This document shows, piece after piece, positions 33,108 through 43,990 of a stretch of 64,000 nt of DNA. The stretch covers positions 296,001-360,000 of the forward strand of contig JARFJB010001965.1 of assembly GCA_036346205.1 (NCBI GenBank), read 5' to 3'. The translations under genes were made by a program, and so were the position numbers. Origin of the DNA: Vesta saturnalis (Eukaryota; Arthropoda; Insecta; Coleoptera; Lampyridae). The notes beneath the pieces are model-generated. The model ran no database searches. It saw nothing but the letters and a program-made list of their open reading frames with translations, and had not been told where the DNA came from. The first letter of the stretch is position 1; every line of letters begins with the position of its first letter.

Positions 33108-33590
33108 ATCATAGTTGGTTGGACAACTATCCGCTGGAGTTCTTTCTTAGCTTTTCAAAAATATAAATATAGACACTCCTGAAAAACATCTTTCAAATAT
33201 TTTTTTCAACAAGACGGTGCCCGAGCTCATAATACCTTGGTAATAAGGAATTAGTTAGAAAACCGTTCCGAAATCGTTGGATTCCAGCATTCGGTTCCGT
33301 GTTATAGCCGCCACGAACTCGAGATCTGTCAATACTGGATTTATTCCTATGGGGTTTTCTGAAAAACATAATTTATCAAAACGGTCATAATACAGAACCG
33401 AATGTTGCAATCCAGCGCTTTGAGAAACTGTTTTCTGAGTACTGCCAAAGCATTATGGTCTGGGGCACTGTCTTGTTGAAAAAAATATTTGGAAGACGTT
33501 TTGCAGGAATGTCTATATTTCTGAAAAGTTAAGAAAGAACTGCAGCTGACGGTTGCCAAGCCAACTATAATCCCCGTTTAAAAAAATGTA
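33108..33590. repeat. Head-to-head inverted copies of a transposase fragment
   Basis: The left arm (plus strand, about 33108-33370) reads FFQQDGARAHNTLVIRN. The right arm (minus strand, about 33590-33347) reads YFFQQDSAPDHNALAVLRKQ. The arms are roughly 80% identical over about 220 bp and meet with almost no spacer near 33365, forming a large hairpin. The coding text belongs to the QQDG-PAH Tc1/mariner-type subfamily, with stops in the left copy. Confidence 0.75.
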
Positions 33591-33599
33591 AGTTTATAT

Positions 33600-35930
33600 C
33601 ATTACTCAAAACCGCAGCCCCTAGAAAAATTGCGACGTCTGGCTATTAGTCGAAAACAAAAAAGGATACTAAATTTTCGGTTTTACGATGAAATCTAGGT
33701 CGACAAAGCAGTACGGGATGTAAAAACTGTAAACTTCTATCTTTGATAATAACAAAAATATCTTTCAAAAACCAAAACAATGAAATCGGGACATACTGTA
33801 CAAATCAATTCACTATACGCATTTCTTTTCATAAGAATTTTTCTTTAAATTTTAATTTTGGCTTTTTATGATTTTAACTTACTCTATAATTGAAAAGTTT
33901 TTCTATTGCAATATTTTAATGAACTCATTATCGTGTAGTTTTCAGTTGTACACAGTTTCATGAGTTTCATTAATGCACTGCTTTTTCTGGTAGCAATGAC
34001 CAAAACTTGAATTCACGGCTTAGCGGTCCTTAACAGAAACAGCGGTAGATATCATCACAAAGACAGCGAAGCGTCTTTCTAGCAAACAAAAAGCATAGCA
34101 ACATCGATTATTATGAAAAAACGCAGTGCTACATTTTTTATTACCTGCCACATTTTCACAATACATCTCTAAAATTGGGATTGTATTAGCATCACTCGGA
34201 TATAAACGTAACATTTGCGAATGTTATCATGGCCACAACACACCTAGGTACGGTAATAACTACAAAAAGGTTACGTCAAATAAATTTTTCTACGACCATG
34301 TCGCACAATTAAACCTATAGAAAGTGATACTTTCGCACACTAGTGCGTTTCACTTTCTCATTATACCCATACGAAAGTAAAAAACACGTGTGCGTTTTAC
34401 TTTCGCATCGCCTTTGTATAAGTTACCGTAGCAGCTATCGGTTGTCATCGACCTAACAGGGAGTTCGGTCGCGATCAAGTCGTCACGCTTACTACTATTA
34501 TTCGATTTTTATGATTTGACAAGTTTAAATATTCAGATAGTCGTCTTTAAATTCATAATAATTACGAACTACACAATTTGTTAGCGCATGATTATGATTT
34601 CTTAATAAAAAACTTGAAATATTAAATTAAGTATATTTTGTAATTGTTTAATTTGTGATAAATAAAACATTAAGGAGACTGTCTTTTTTCATGGTCATAG
34701 GAAAAATAGTGTGCATTATGGTCGCACGAACGTGTCTATCCTGAACTCGCGGGATTCTCACACTCGGGCTGGCGCCCCGTTGTGAAAATTCCCGCTCGTG
34801 CAATATCTACCACTTTTTTAGCTCGTTGTGTAATATACTATTGTCCTTTAACACAAAAATATTAAACCCATTCCATTCCACGATAATAAAGTAAACAAAC
34901 AAAGTAAACCACAATGTAATTACTTTTGAATGAATAAATTATCACAAACGTTTACATTTATATAACAGAATTTTCTGGAGAATTTATCACTACACTAGGT
35001 ACATTCCCATATTGATGTCTTTGTCAATAAATAAGTTAAGATAAAATTTGATTATTTGCGTAGTACAGAACTAGGGATTTAAATCAAGAAACACTTATAC
35101 CTCAAGTTCTGATTATTTAAACACATACATGACTATTGCACTATTTGTAGGTGCAAAGTGATGTGGATAACACTACAGCGTACCAACATTGTATTACTAA
35201 GGCTGACATTTGGTTGAATATTTCAGAACTAATACGCACTCCCATCGTCACCTAGCGTTGAATACCCCGATATCTAATTAAAGTTTTGGTCATGTGAAAT
35301 ATTCACTATCGTCGCCTAGTTTCAAAAAAGCGCACTAATTTATATTAGAGTAGGTTTAACTATTCCCTGGCTGTGTAAGTTTAGGCTACATTCCCGCGCC
35401 GACTGCTACACATCCATACCATATATGTTATAAGCGATAAAAAATTAGGCTGTGTAATTCACGTACAGAACAGTCACGTTGAAGAATACAGCATGTCTTT
35501 ACGGTACAGTTTTAATATAACCTAGAAATGCATTTGCTACCTAATCATGTCGGATTAACACTACCGTTTCATTATCATAGTTACACCTGAATTATGCAAA
35601 ATTGAAAAATACAAAGCACGGTGTAGTGATCCATAATTTTTTTTAGTTACATTTTTTGTATTTTAGCAACTGTATGCTGTTTACTAGTATTGATTTTCTA
35701 CAGCATTTTAATTAACGCGCTCGCTACTCATCCAGTGTGAACAAGAGCATTTCTATAGGGGTGCGCGCGATGGAAACGTGTCTACCTCGCTAAGGTAATA
35801 TTACTGCTGGTGCCTAGCCGTGAACAGTGCAGTTGAGTTCTCGTCGTCGTACGTACGTTGATAAAGGTGTAAAGACCAGCTAAAGAAGAAATGATTGGAT
35901 TGGCGTTTTTGTCTGGATTGAAAGAAGGTT
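33600..35930. other. Anonymous sequence with repeats at 34318-34412 and 34690-34860
   Basis: No gene seen. Two adjacent imperfect palindromes lie at 34318-34412 (listed separately). The segment at about 34690-34860 (ACGAACGTGTC, CTCGGGCTGGCGCC, CGCTCGTGCAA) has the look of a dispersed repeat, but I have no second copy here. Confidence 0.4.
34318..34412. repeat. Two adjacent imperfect palindromes sharing a GAAAGTRAAACGCAC arm
   Basis: First palindrome about 34319-34358 (arms AGAAAGTGA / TCACTTTCT, inner CGCAC / GTGCG). Second about 34372-34409 (arms CGAAAGTAAAA / TTTTACTTTCG around AACACGTGTGCG). The arms of the two are related to each other. Could be a fold-back remnant or a clustered protein-binding site. 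Confidence 0.7.
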
Positions 35931-35934
35931 GAGG

Positions 35935-36310
35935 ACTATGGAAGTGGGTGGAATGGTGGCGCTAGGTTTTCGGAATAATTTGCCGAAGACCCTAATGAAG
36001 ACGACATGACCGACTCTGATCTTTATGATCCAGTTGTAGATGTTGTAGATCAAAGTATTTTACAGTGGGTTGCAAATCCATTTTGCTAAAAACACTCCAT
36101 TTATTGGACGGCAAGGATTGAAAGTGCCTTTGCCCGGTGACGGCAAACCTATTGACTTTTTATATCACCTTTCCGATGATAACTTTTTTTGACACTTTGG
36201 TGAGTGCAACAACTACCTACGCAAAATATGTTTTTCTAAATGAACCACAAGGGCCACATTCAAGAATTAGTCGTTGGACAAAAATTAAATAAAGGATTTC
36301 TTAGGATTTT
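35935..36310 (+). pseudogene. piggyBac transposase, N-terminal/middle fragment
   Basis: The plus strand reads an acidic stretch FAEDPNEDDMTDSDLYDP, then (frame change) TPFIGRQGLKVPLPGDGKPI and DFLYHLSDDNFF. After another change it reads TLVSATTTYAKYVFLNEPQG and SRISRWTKI. This order of P-F-G-x2-GL, DF, DD-F, LV-x-T-Y-A and W is typical of piggyBac-type transposases just before the catalytic core. The catalytic part is absent. Confidence 0.65.
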
Positions 36311-36633
36311 CTTTTGACAGGGTTATAGCAGCTACGAAAGTACGTGTTTATTGGCTGTTCGCATATATATAATTTAGCCATTAGCAAATTTTTTGAGCTG
36401 AGATAGATATTTCAATATATATTACGCTGTTTACATTTTGCGTCAAATATCTAAGATGGCGGAAGAGCTCGGTCTGGTGATAGACTCATAAAGTTAGGGA
36501 CTTGTGAATTTGATTTTTACATTCCAGTATACTACAGGGAGTATAGTAAAGGGAAGGTATGAAAAATTCGACCTCGAGATGTTGAAGGATCTACACGTTT
36601 TGAAGGCTCTTGAATCCATTTTGTTGGCATGCC

Positions 36634-36635
<2 letters not shown>

Positions 36636-36682
<47 letters not shown>

Positions 36683-36718
36683 TGCGTGCGTTCGTGCGTG
36701 CGTGCGTGCGTGCGTGGG

Positions 36719-36750
<32 letters not shown>

Positions 36751-36754
36751 TGTG

Positions 36755-36790
<36 letters not shown>

Positions 36791-36830
36791 TGTGCGTGCG
36801 TGCGTGCGTGCGTGTGTGTGTGTGTGTGTG
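36636..36830 (+). repeat. (GT)n/(GCGT)n microsatellite, left flank of LINE A
   Basis: Pure GT at 36636-36663, GCGT variants to about 36813, then pure GT to 36830, where LINE A's 3' tail begins. Confidence 0.95.
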
Positions 36831-36986
36831 TTTATTATTATTATTATTTATTAAAAACAGTTTTTACAAATTTTCCATTAAAAGTATTTACATAATGTTA
36901 AAAGCTTTGTTCATTTTTCAAAAATAAAACAAATTACTTTTACAATATAGTGAACTAACTCCCCAAGGAGGGTGTTTTTATAAAAT

Positions 36987-38136
36987 TTATATCGTATCCA
37001 AGTCTTTGCTGAAAATCAGTACTCCGTTTTGTGTTGTACAAAGCACTTTATTTAAACAGCACTTTTTTTCAAAACTTTTGACATTGTTTTCTTTCAGGCA
37101 CCACTTATATTCATTAATTAGTCTCTGCTTTAGTCTTGTTTTATAGTTCTTTAAATAGTCGGGTGTAACGTTTGGGTTTTTCACGTAAGTAATAAAATGT
37201 TTATAAACTGTGCTAATTCCCAGCACTAATAGATAATTTGCGATATTTTTGTTATTATATTTTTGATTATTTTCGTAGAGGCAGTACAGGTCTTTTGTGA
37301 ACACTATTCTGACCTTTAATAACTGTTTAATGATTTTAGTGATGTATTCCCATATTGCTCTTGTTAGGTTGCATGTCATGATAATGTGCCACGTGTCTCC
37401 TTCCTGATTGCATCTCGGGCACTTGCTATTTTCTGAAATTCCTATCTTGTTTAGAAAAAGCATGTCTGCCAATCTGTTTTTGGCGAAACGCCATGCTACT
37501 ATGGAGTCTAGTCCCAAGGAGGGTGTTTTGTAAAATTGCTTCCATGATACTACTTCATTTCCCCAGGACACTGTCATATTTTCTGTTATGTTGAAAAACG
37601 TTTGCACAATTGTTTCGTATAGTTCCTTCTTTGTGTGTTTATTGATTTCCTTCGTTACTGATTTTTTATTGTAACACACAGTGAGAGGTTGATGACTCTG
37701 TTGTTGGTTATCCAAAGCTTGTGAAAAACATTGCTGGCACAGCGTTTTGAGTGTTGTATAGTTACTGTGTAATGTCTGTCTTACCAAAGGTGGGGCGTAG
37801 TTTTTTAATAATAGTTGTTCATCAATCCAAGTTTGTTCTTGTATGCAGTCATTGATAGAGTAAAGTCCACATCTTTTCCATACTGCGTTATCCAAACTTT
37901 CATGGAAGATTTCGGGCCATAATGGACATTTAAGTAAGGGTAATTCTTTTAAATCTGCTAGGCATATTGGAAAATTAAGGAATCTAAGGGGTATTGTGTT
38001 CCATGCCTCTATTATGCTATTGATAAACAGTGTTTTTTTTTAGTGAATCTTTTCGCTGGTTTAAGGTAAAGTCCTTGCCAGTGATGCTTACTGTTGGTAC
38101 ATTTCTTTAAGTTGTGTTCTGTTAGTTTTTCCAGTT
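36987..38136 (-). pseudogene. LINE A ORF2 C-terminal domain with Cys/His motif
   Basis: Main frame 37895-36987 (302 residues) carries WRFAKNRLADMLFLNKIGIS followed by CPRCNQEGDTWHIIMTC, a C-x2-C-x8-H-x4-C motif typical of the LINE C-terminus. Between 38136 and 37895 the coding sense continues in two other frames (KHHWQGLYLKPAKRFTKK; EAWNTIPLRFLNFPICLADL). Two frameshifts therefore separate it from the RT. Confidence 0.8.
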
Positions 38137-39581
38137 CAATTTTCACTGCTAAGATATTTTGCTGCTGTTAAAATTCTAAATGTTGTTACTTTTGACTTTA
38201 GATGTACTAGTCCTAATCCGCCTTGGTTCAAGGGAACGCACAAATGTTCCATACTTGTCCAATGTTTCTTACCATTCCATATGAAATGTATTAATTGTTT
38301 TTGTATGTGATTGAGTTCTCTATCTGCGATTGGAATTACTTGTAGGATATGCCACAGTTGTGGTGCTATAAAGGTGTTCACTATTTTTATTCTACCTCTT
38401 ATTGACAAAATGCTTGAACGATGTTTCCAATTTTGAATAGCTCTTTGTGTCTTCATTTTTAATACTTCGGTCATTGTTTCTATAGTTAGTTTTTCGGAAT
38501 GACTGAAAGAAATTCCCAAGATTTTGACAACGCTCTTCCAGTCGCACCCAAGTGGCGTGTCCTTTCTGTTTACCCATGTGCCACACCATAACCCTTTTGT
38601 TTTCTTCAGATTAAGCACTGCTCCAGATCGATTTGAGAACAGAGAAAAACAGTTAATAAATATTGAAAAATCATCATTTCTTGATATAAAAAGTGTGATA
38701 TCATCGGCATATGCAGTTACAACTAGGGGTGTGTTATGAAGAGCAGTGGGTAGGGGTGTTCCAAGCATTTTTTGTCTACATAAATTAAGTAAGGGTTCTA
38801 AAGATATCATGAATAAGGGACCAGATAAAGGACACCCTTGCCTTATTCCTTTATTTATTTTTACCTCGGCTGTTAATAGGTTTCCTACTCGGATGTGAAA
38901 ATAGGAGTTGGTGTATAGTGCTTTAATTGTATTCATAAACGAGTTTGGAAAATTCATCTCTTCTAGCACCTTGAATGAGAAATCATGGAGAACATTGTCA
39001 TACGCGTTTTCTAAATCCAGGGAGATCACCGCTAAGGCCTTTTTTTCAGCTTCAACAAAACTTATCATGTCTCTATGTAAGTGGAGACTATCGTAAATTG
39101 ATCGTCCTGGAACACTTGACAATTGATCCGATTGTACTACTTGTGAAATGACGCTCATTAGTCGGTTAGATAAAGTTTTTGCAATTAGTTTATAATCTGT
39201 TGTTAACAGTGAGATTGGCCTCCAGTTTTGGATGCTTAAGGGATCATGATCTTGCTTTTTTATTAAAGTAATTACCGACGTTTTAATTAATTTTGCTATG
39301 TTACTTTTGTTTTTGAGACTGTCTGTTACTGCGTGATAATAAGCCCTTCCAATTTTATTCCAGAAATGTAGGTAAAATTCAACTGTAAAGCCGTCTAGGC
39401 CAGGAGATTTGTTTTTGTTTAATTGTTTGAGTGCAGTCGTCAACTCATCGAATGTAATAAGTTCGTCTAAAATACTTTTTTGTATTTCGTTTAAATGAGG
39501 TAAGCCAAATTGCAGCACTGGATCCGTTTTGGTGTTGAAATGGTTTTTGTTTGGTTTCAAAAAGCATGCACTTCCTGACAT
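38136..39581 (-). CDS. LINE A ORF2 reverse transcriptase part
   Basis: A 481-residue frame. RT motifs in order: SPGLDGFTVEFY, NWRPISLLTTDYKLIAKTLS, VISLDLENAYDNV (motif A), INKGIRQGCPLSGPLFMI and TAYADDITLF (motif C, the catalytic YADD). A thumb region (LNLKKTKGLWCG, VKILGISF) follows. The frame overlaps the endonuclease frame by 25 bp at 39557-39581. This is probably one ORF2 split by a single frameshift (or, less likely, programmed frameshifting). Confidence 0.9.
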   Translation of the reverse strand: MSGSACFLKPNKNHFNTKTDPVLQFGLPHLNEIQKSILDELITFDELTTALKQLNKNKSPGLDGFTVEFYLHFWNKIGRAYYHAVTDSLKNKSNIAKLIKTSVITLIKKQDHDPLSIQNWRPISLLTTDYKLIAKTLSNRLMSVISQVVQSDQLSSVPGRSIYDSLHLHRDMISFVEAEKKALAVISLDLENAYDNVLHDFSFKVLEEMNFPNSFMNTIKALYTNSYFHIRVGNLLTAEVKINKGIRQGCPLSGPLFMISLEPLLNLCRQKMLGTPLPTALHNTPLVVTAYADDITLFISRNDDFSIFINCFSLFSNRSGAVLNLKKTKGLWCGTWVNRKDTPLGCDWKSVVKILGISFSHSEKLTIETMTEVLKMKTQRAIQNWKHRSSILSIRGRIKIVNTFIAPQLWHILQVIPIADRELNHIQKQLIHFIWNGKKHWTSMEHLCVPLNQGGLGLVHLKSKVTTFRILTAAKYLSSEN

Positions 39582-40759
39582 ATTTCTAAAGGGTTTGTTA
39601 TTATTTGGTTGTTTACCCTAATTTGTTGTAAAAACTCGACGTTGCCTGCTTTGATATTAGTTTTGTCCGGTATGTCATCGTTAACAATTTCCAAATGCTT
39701 GTTATTGATATCTGATGATTTTGATAACCTTTTGTAGATCTCATTAGATTGCTTTAAGATATTTTTTTGTGCTATTGGTTGTGCAGTTTTTGTACTTGAG
39801 AGAAACATGAAATGCTTTTGTAATTGTTTGAGTTCAAGAAACTTTGTTTGATTTTTGTGTTTGGTGTAGATAAGTGTGGCTGTTTTTATTTCTGTTTTAA
39901 GGCTAATCCATTTCTTCCATTTATCTTCGTGAGATGTTGTCTTATTTAATACGTGTTCTATTATGTTATTTATGCAATCCGTATATTGTTCGTCGTTTAG
40001 CAGTACGTTATTGAATCGCCAATATGGACTTCCTGTTGGTGTTGATTCATTTAAAATTAGTTGCACAGCTAAATGGTCAGAAAAGGACAATAAATTTGTG
40101 ACCCATTTCAGTTTGTTTATTATATTTATATTGCACAAGAGGAGATCTATTCTTGAAGCTGTGTTATTGGAGAAAAACGTGTATCCAGGGATAGTTGGGT
40201 GAAAAAATCGAAAGGAGTCGTAAAGCTCGTTCCGGCTGATTATTTCTTTTAAAAAACTTTGAACTTTGATGTTTCGTTCGGACGAGTTTAATCTGTCAAT
40301 AGATGGTTCTAGTGCACAATTGAAGTCACCTCCTATTATTATTCCATCGTTTGAATATTTTGAAAGTAAAATATCTGTATTTAGTTTACGTAGTACGTGC
40401 AGCGCTAACATTGAGTTATGTGGTAAGTAGAATGAGTAAATGTTAACTATGTTCGAGTTTAAATCAATTATGATTTTCTGTAATAACCCTTCAACAATGA
40501 TTTGCGTCGATATGATTTTAATGTTACTATTCCTTTTGATAATTATTGCGGTGCCTGTGTAGTCTGAGGTTTTCGGATTACAAGCGTAAACATATTGGCT
40601 AGGATTAAGTATTTCTCGATGTTCGTTTCTGACATTAGTTTCTTGCAATAGAAGAATATCAGGTGAATGTTTGTCGATGAAGAATTGGAAGTATTGAAAT
40701 TTATAATCGCTTTGAGTACTTTTAACATTTAATGAAATTATTTTTACGTACTTGGCCAT
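39557..40759 (-). CDS. LINE A ORF2 apurinic-type endonuclease part
   Basis: A 400-residue frame opening MAKYVKIISLNVKSTQSDYK. Endonuclease motifs: SLNV, DILLLQETNV (catalytic Glu), GTAIIIKRN, YSFYLPHNS, IIIGGDFNCALEPSIDR (catalytic Asp-x-Asn), SRIDLLLCN and FSDHLAV (catalytic Asp-His). It nicks the target to prime reverse transcription, so it is the candidate determinant of (AC)n/(GT)n targeting. It starts 33 bp after the ORF1 stop. Confidence 0.9.
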   Translation of the reverse strand: MAKYVKIISLNVKSTQSDYKFQYFQFFIDKHSPDILLLQETNVRNEHREILNPSQYVYACNPKTSDYTGTAIIIKRNSNIKIISTQIIVEGLLQKIIIDLNSNIVNIYSFYLPHNSMLALHVLRKLNTDILLSKYSNDGIIIGGDFNCALEPSIDRLNSSERNIKVQSFLKEIISRNELYDSFRFFHPTIPGYTFFSNNTASRIDLLLCNINIINKLKWVTNLLSFSDHLAVQLILNESTPTGSPYWRFNNVLLNDEQYTDCINNIIEHVLNKTTSHEDKWKKWISLKTEIKTATLIYTKHKNQTKFLELKQLQKHFMFLSSTKTAQPIAQKNILKQSNEIYKRLSKSSDINNKHLEIVNDDIPDKTNIKAGNVEFLQQIRVNNQIITNPLEICQEVHAF

Positions 40760-40792
40760 TTTTGAGAAAATTAAGGTTGTTTTTTTTTGGTT

Positions 40793-42130
40793 TTATAAAT
40801 AACCTGTGTGCGATTCTTGTGATGATACTCGTGACAACTGTGATGATTGCAATATTTCGGTTTCGGAATCTGATATCTGTTTTTCATTTTGGATAACTTT
40901 GGTTAAACACTTAATTAATCTTTTGCACCTTTCTTTGAGTGCTCTTGCGGCAATATTTGGCAATATTAAAGTAATCATTTTGATTAGACCCTGAGTGTCT
41001 AACGTGTATTCTCGAACCACTTGAATTGGAGTTTCGCTATTTTTAACGTTAAATAGGAAATGCTTAAAATCTTCGTGTGATAATATAAAATTGTCATTGG
41101 GCCACATAAGCTTAATTTTATCAAGCTCTTCTGCATCATCCGAACTAGAACTTCTCTTAGGTTTCTTTGTGGTTCTTTTCTCTTCTCTGTTAGCGTGTGG
41201 ACTTAGTTTAGTGTGGTTAGTAAGTTGGTTTTCTGAAGTTTCCGTTATATTAGATGATACTGTTGAAGGTGCGGGACGTTTTTTACTAATTTCTACGTTA
41301 ATATCTTCGTTTATAGATTCGATCTCCTCTGTGGGTACATTTGTGGAAAAGTTTTCAAAATTGCTCGTTGTGGCGGACTGTGCAAGTTTTGTATCGCTGT
41401 TTACTACCGTTTCGTTCCCTTCTCCGTTATTCATAGGTGATATTATTGGAATAATAGGATTCTTTGTGCATTTATTAGCAATGTGCCCAAATTCCTTACA
41501 GATAAAACATCTAATTTTATCGTTGGTAATAAAAATTCTATAGTCGTCCCCCTCGAAACTAATTACAATTGATTCTGGTATAGAATCGTTTTCATTTGGT
41601 AACACGTATACTTGTCTCCTGAAACTGTACACGTGACTGTAGTCTCCTGAACCAATTCCTGCTCCGATAAACGAAACTGGTGATACTAGCTTTACGCTAT
41701 TTGCTTTTAAACTAGATTCTAGTACGCTGTGAGGGATTGAAGGGCAAACATTGGATAGTACTACCCTTTGGGCTGGTGTTACGTATTTTCTTGCTGATAT
41801 AAAGACACCTTCAATTGTAATTCCACCGTGATTTACCACAAAGTTTTCAGCAATTTCTTTTGAAGACAGAAATATACAAATTCTGTTATTTGAAATTCTT
41901 GAAGCGAATAAAACGTTTTTGGGCCCTATTACTGAACCAACTCCTATTACATAATCTTTAACTAGTATTTTATCAATGGCTTGCAAGATAATTGCTTGAT
42001 CTTTTTTTGGGAACATGCTGTTCTTTAATACATTAGAGAATAAATTATGATTATTTTCGTTTACATTAGAGGATATTGGGTCGGAATCCCTGACGTCAGA
42101 AACCCCACAATTTTCAATATTAGTAGACAT
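40793..42130 (-). CDS. LINE A ORF1 (gag-like, CCHC zinc knuckle)
   Basis: An intact 445-residue frame. It has an N-terminal domain with RICIFLSSKEIAENFV and VFISARKYVTPAQRVVLSNV blocks. A single CCHC knuckle follows (CFICKEFGHIANKC, roughly residues 205-222). A low-complexity Ser/Thr/Asn linker with KKPKRSSSSDD comes next, then a helical C-terminus. ORF1 proteins of this type bind element RNA and form the RNP. The ATG at 42130 is the first in frame after the 5' UTR. Confidence 0.85.
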   Translation of the reverse strand: MSTNIENCGVSDVRDSDPISSNVNENNHNLFSNVLKNSMFPKKDQAIILQAIDKILVKDYVIGVGSVIGPKNVLFASRISNNRICIFLSSKEIAENFVVNHGGITIEGVFISARKYVTPAQRVVLSNVCPSIPHSVLESSLKANSVKLVSPVSFIGAGIGSGDYSHVYSFRRQVYVLPNENDSIPESIVISFEGDDYRIFITNDKIRCFICKEFGHIANKCTKNPIIPIISPMNNGEGNETVVNSDTKLAQSATTSNFENFSTNVPTEEIESINEDINVEISKKRPAPSTVSSNITETSENQLTNHTKLSPHANREEKRTTKKPKRSSSSDDAEELDKIKLMWPNDNFILSHEDFKHFLFNVKNSETPIQVVREYTLDTQGLIKMITLILPNIAARALKERCKRLIKCLTKVIQNEKQISDSETEILQSSQLSRVSSQESHTGYL

Positions 42131-42597
42131 TACGTAATATTTACATTAAAATCATTTATACTATCAAAGTTCATAGAGTTCATTTATCGTAATAAATACG
42201 TACATATATAAGGCCTTGCGGCATTCACTTACTTGATTACGTTTATCACTGTCGAATTCTAACGTGCACTTTGTATTAAATTGAAAATAAATAAATATTT
42301 TACTAAGAAAAAAATTAAATTTTTAGTAGTTAACTTAAAAATAAAATTAAAATGGTTTTCTAAAATGAAATTAATGTTTGTATTTAAAAAAAAAAACTAA
42401 AAAAATCCACAAGTGATAAGGCCTTACGGCCCTCACCGTTTAGTTTGCACTTTTTATTGTTGCTCTCAAATAAAACGTTAACAATTTCTTTTTAATTTAA
42501 AACACGATACTTTTCGCATAGAAAAATACTGCAACTGTATAGTTAAATCACTAACTATTAGGAGCGAACAGAAAACACGTCTTAACTCAAACGTTGG

Positions 42598-42683
<86 letters not shown>
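42598..42683 (+). repeat. (GT)n microsatellite between LINE A and LINE B
   Basis: 86 bp of pure GT between the 5' end of LINE A and the 3' end of LINE B. Confidence 0.97.
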
Positions 42684-42686
<3 letters not shown>

Positions 42687-42795
42687 ATTATTTATTTCAG
42701 CATGCTCCATTTTACAATATTACATGCATGTATACAACTTTTACATTTCATTGTGGTAATTTACAATACATTAATTTTTAGTGTTGGTTTGGTAC

Positions 42796-43990
42796 TTAAA
42801 CTGTAATCAAACTTTTAAAGTCAATTGCATTGGTGAACTTCACGAAGTTTTGGAGATATTTTGACACTAAAGCTTGTTTATTGGTTGGCCAGATGTCGCC
42901 GTTGCTTTCTATCGCGTGAATTAGCACTTCCCTTTCTTTTTTCAAAATGTCACAATGAAAAAGTATATGGTCTATCGTTTGATCGGTTGCACTACACTGG
43001 CATAAAGCATTGTCTGAGATTTTAAATCTGTAAAAATAACTCATGATGTTCCCGTGCCCAGTTAACATTGTGCATAGATTTTCAGAATGTGGAATATTTA
43101 CTTCAAGTCTGTGGTTGACCGTTGGCAAGAATTGCTTAGTTATCGCACCTTTAACCGTTAGTTCCCATTCGTTTTCCCACTTTGCTATACTGTTGCTAAT
43201 TAGTCGTTTTGTCACTGTACGTTTTTGGACTTTTAGTTCATTATCGTTATTTGCCGTCTTTTTAATAGTCTTTATTGAATTATATATTTCCGCCACTTCA
43301 TCCATTTTAATTATGATTGGAGTAGTACCAGCTATAATGCACGAAGCTTCGTACGATACGGTTTTATATGCTTTGATTATTCTGATGTTTATTAATCTTT
43401 GTACCCGTTTAAATTTTATTTTGTTTTTATACTTGTTTAGGGACTGTAACCACACGGGAGCTCCATATGACAACATAGGTAGTATGGCACCTTTATATAT
43501 TGTTTTTAACGCATCTGACCCCAAGCCCCAGTTTAGTTTTGCTGATCTAGAAAGTACGTTGATTTGTGTTATGCATTTTTCTGTTACGTATTGAATATGT
43601 CTGTCGAAGTTGAGCTTGTTGTCTAGAATTATTCCTAAATACTTTATATAAGTGGTCTGTCTTAATAATCTGTCGTTGAGGTAGACGCACACAGTATCAT
43701 TTGCGAATATTTTGCTTCTCGTTAATAACATAACCTGTGACTTTTGGTCGTTAAATTGGATCTTATTGTTGACTGCCCACTCCGTAATTTTATTTAGGTC
43801 TGTGTTCGCAAAGTGTTCTGCTTCTTTTGGCGATTTTCCTTTAACTAGAAGTACCAAATCATCTGCAAATGCTATCGCTCTACATCTTTTAGAATAATTA
43901 AGATTTAAAAGAGAATAGTATTGCAAGTTCCAGAATCCTGGTCCACAGCAAGAACCCTGAGGACAACCCTTGCTAACTTCTTTACGTATT
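42796..43990 (-). pseudogene. LINE B reverse transcriptase C-terminal half and Cys/His domain
   Basis: A 376-residue frame (43926-42796), preceded in another register by the R1-style KGCPQGSCCGPGFWNLQYY block near 43985-43926. It includes AIAFADDLVLLVKG (catalytic FADD), YIKYLGIILDNKLNF, GAILPMLSYGAPVWLQSL, and the R1-type end LTGHGNIMSYFYRFKI followed by CQCSATDQTIDHILFHC. This end motif is diagnostic of the R1 clade. Confidence 0.88.

Larger units (their letters stand above)
36831..42596 (-). mobile_element. LINE A: full-length L1/Tx1-like non-LTR retrotransposon in a (GT)n array
   Basis: About 5.77 kb. On the minus strand there is about 465 bp of 5' UTR (42596-42131), ORF1, a 33-bp gap, then an ORF2 with apurinic-type endonuclease, reverse transcriptase and a C-terminal Cys/His motif. 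The 3' tail is (AAT)n-like, directly followed by (AC)n. Both ends abut (GT)n on the plus strand (36830 and 42598). I place it near L1/Tx1 from the RT and endonuclease motifs, with moderate certainty. Few breaks: it is recent or nearly intact. Confidence 0.85.

Noticed and set aside
36504..36927. Cys/Val/Arg-rich open frames over the GCGT repeat
   Set aside because: Low-complexity translations of a microsatellite.
41091..41543. A 150-codon hydrophobic plus-strand frame
   Set aside because: Antisense shadow of LINE A ORF1.
43043..43594. A 183-codon plus-strand frame
   Set aside because: Antisense shadow of the LINE B reverse transcriptase.
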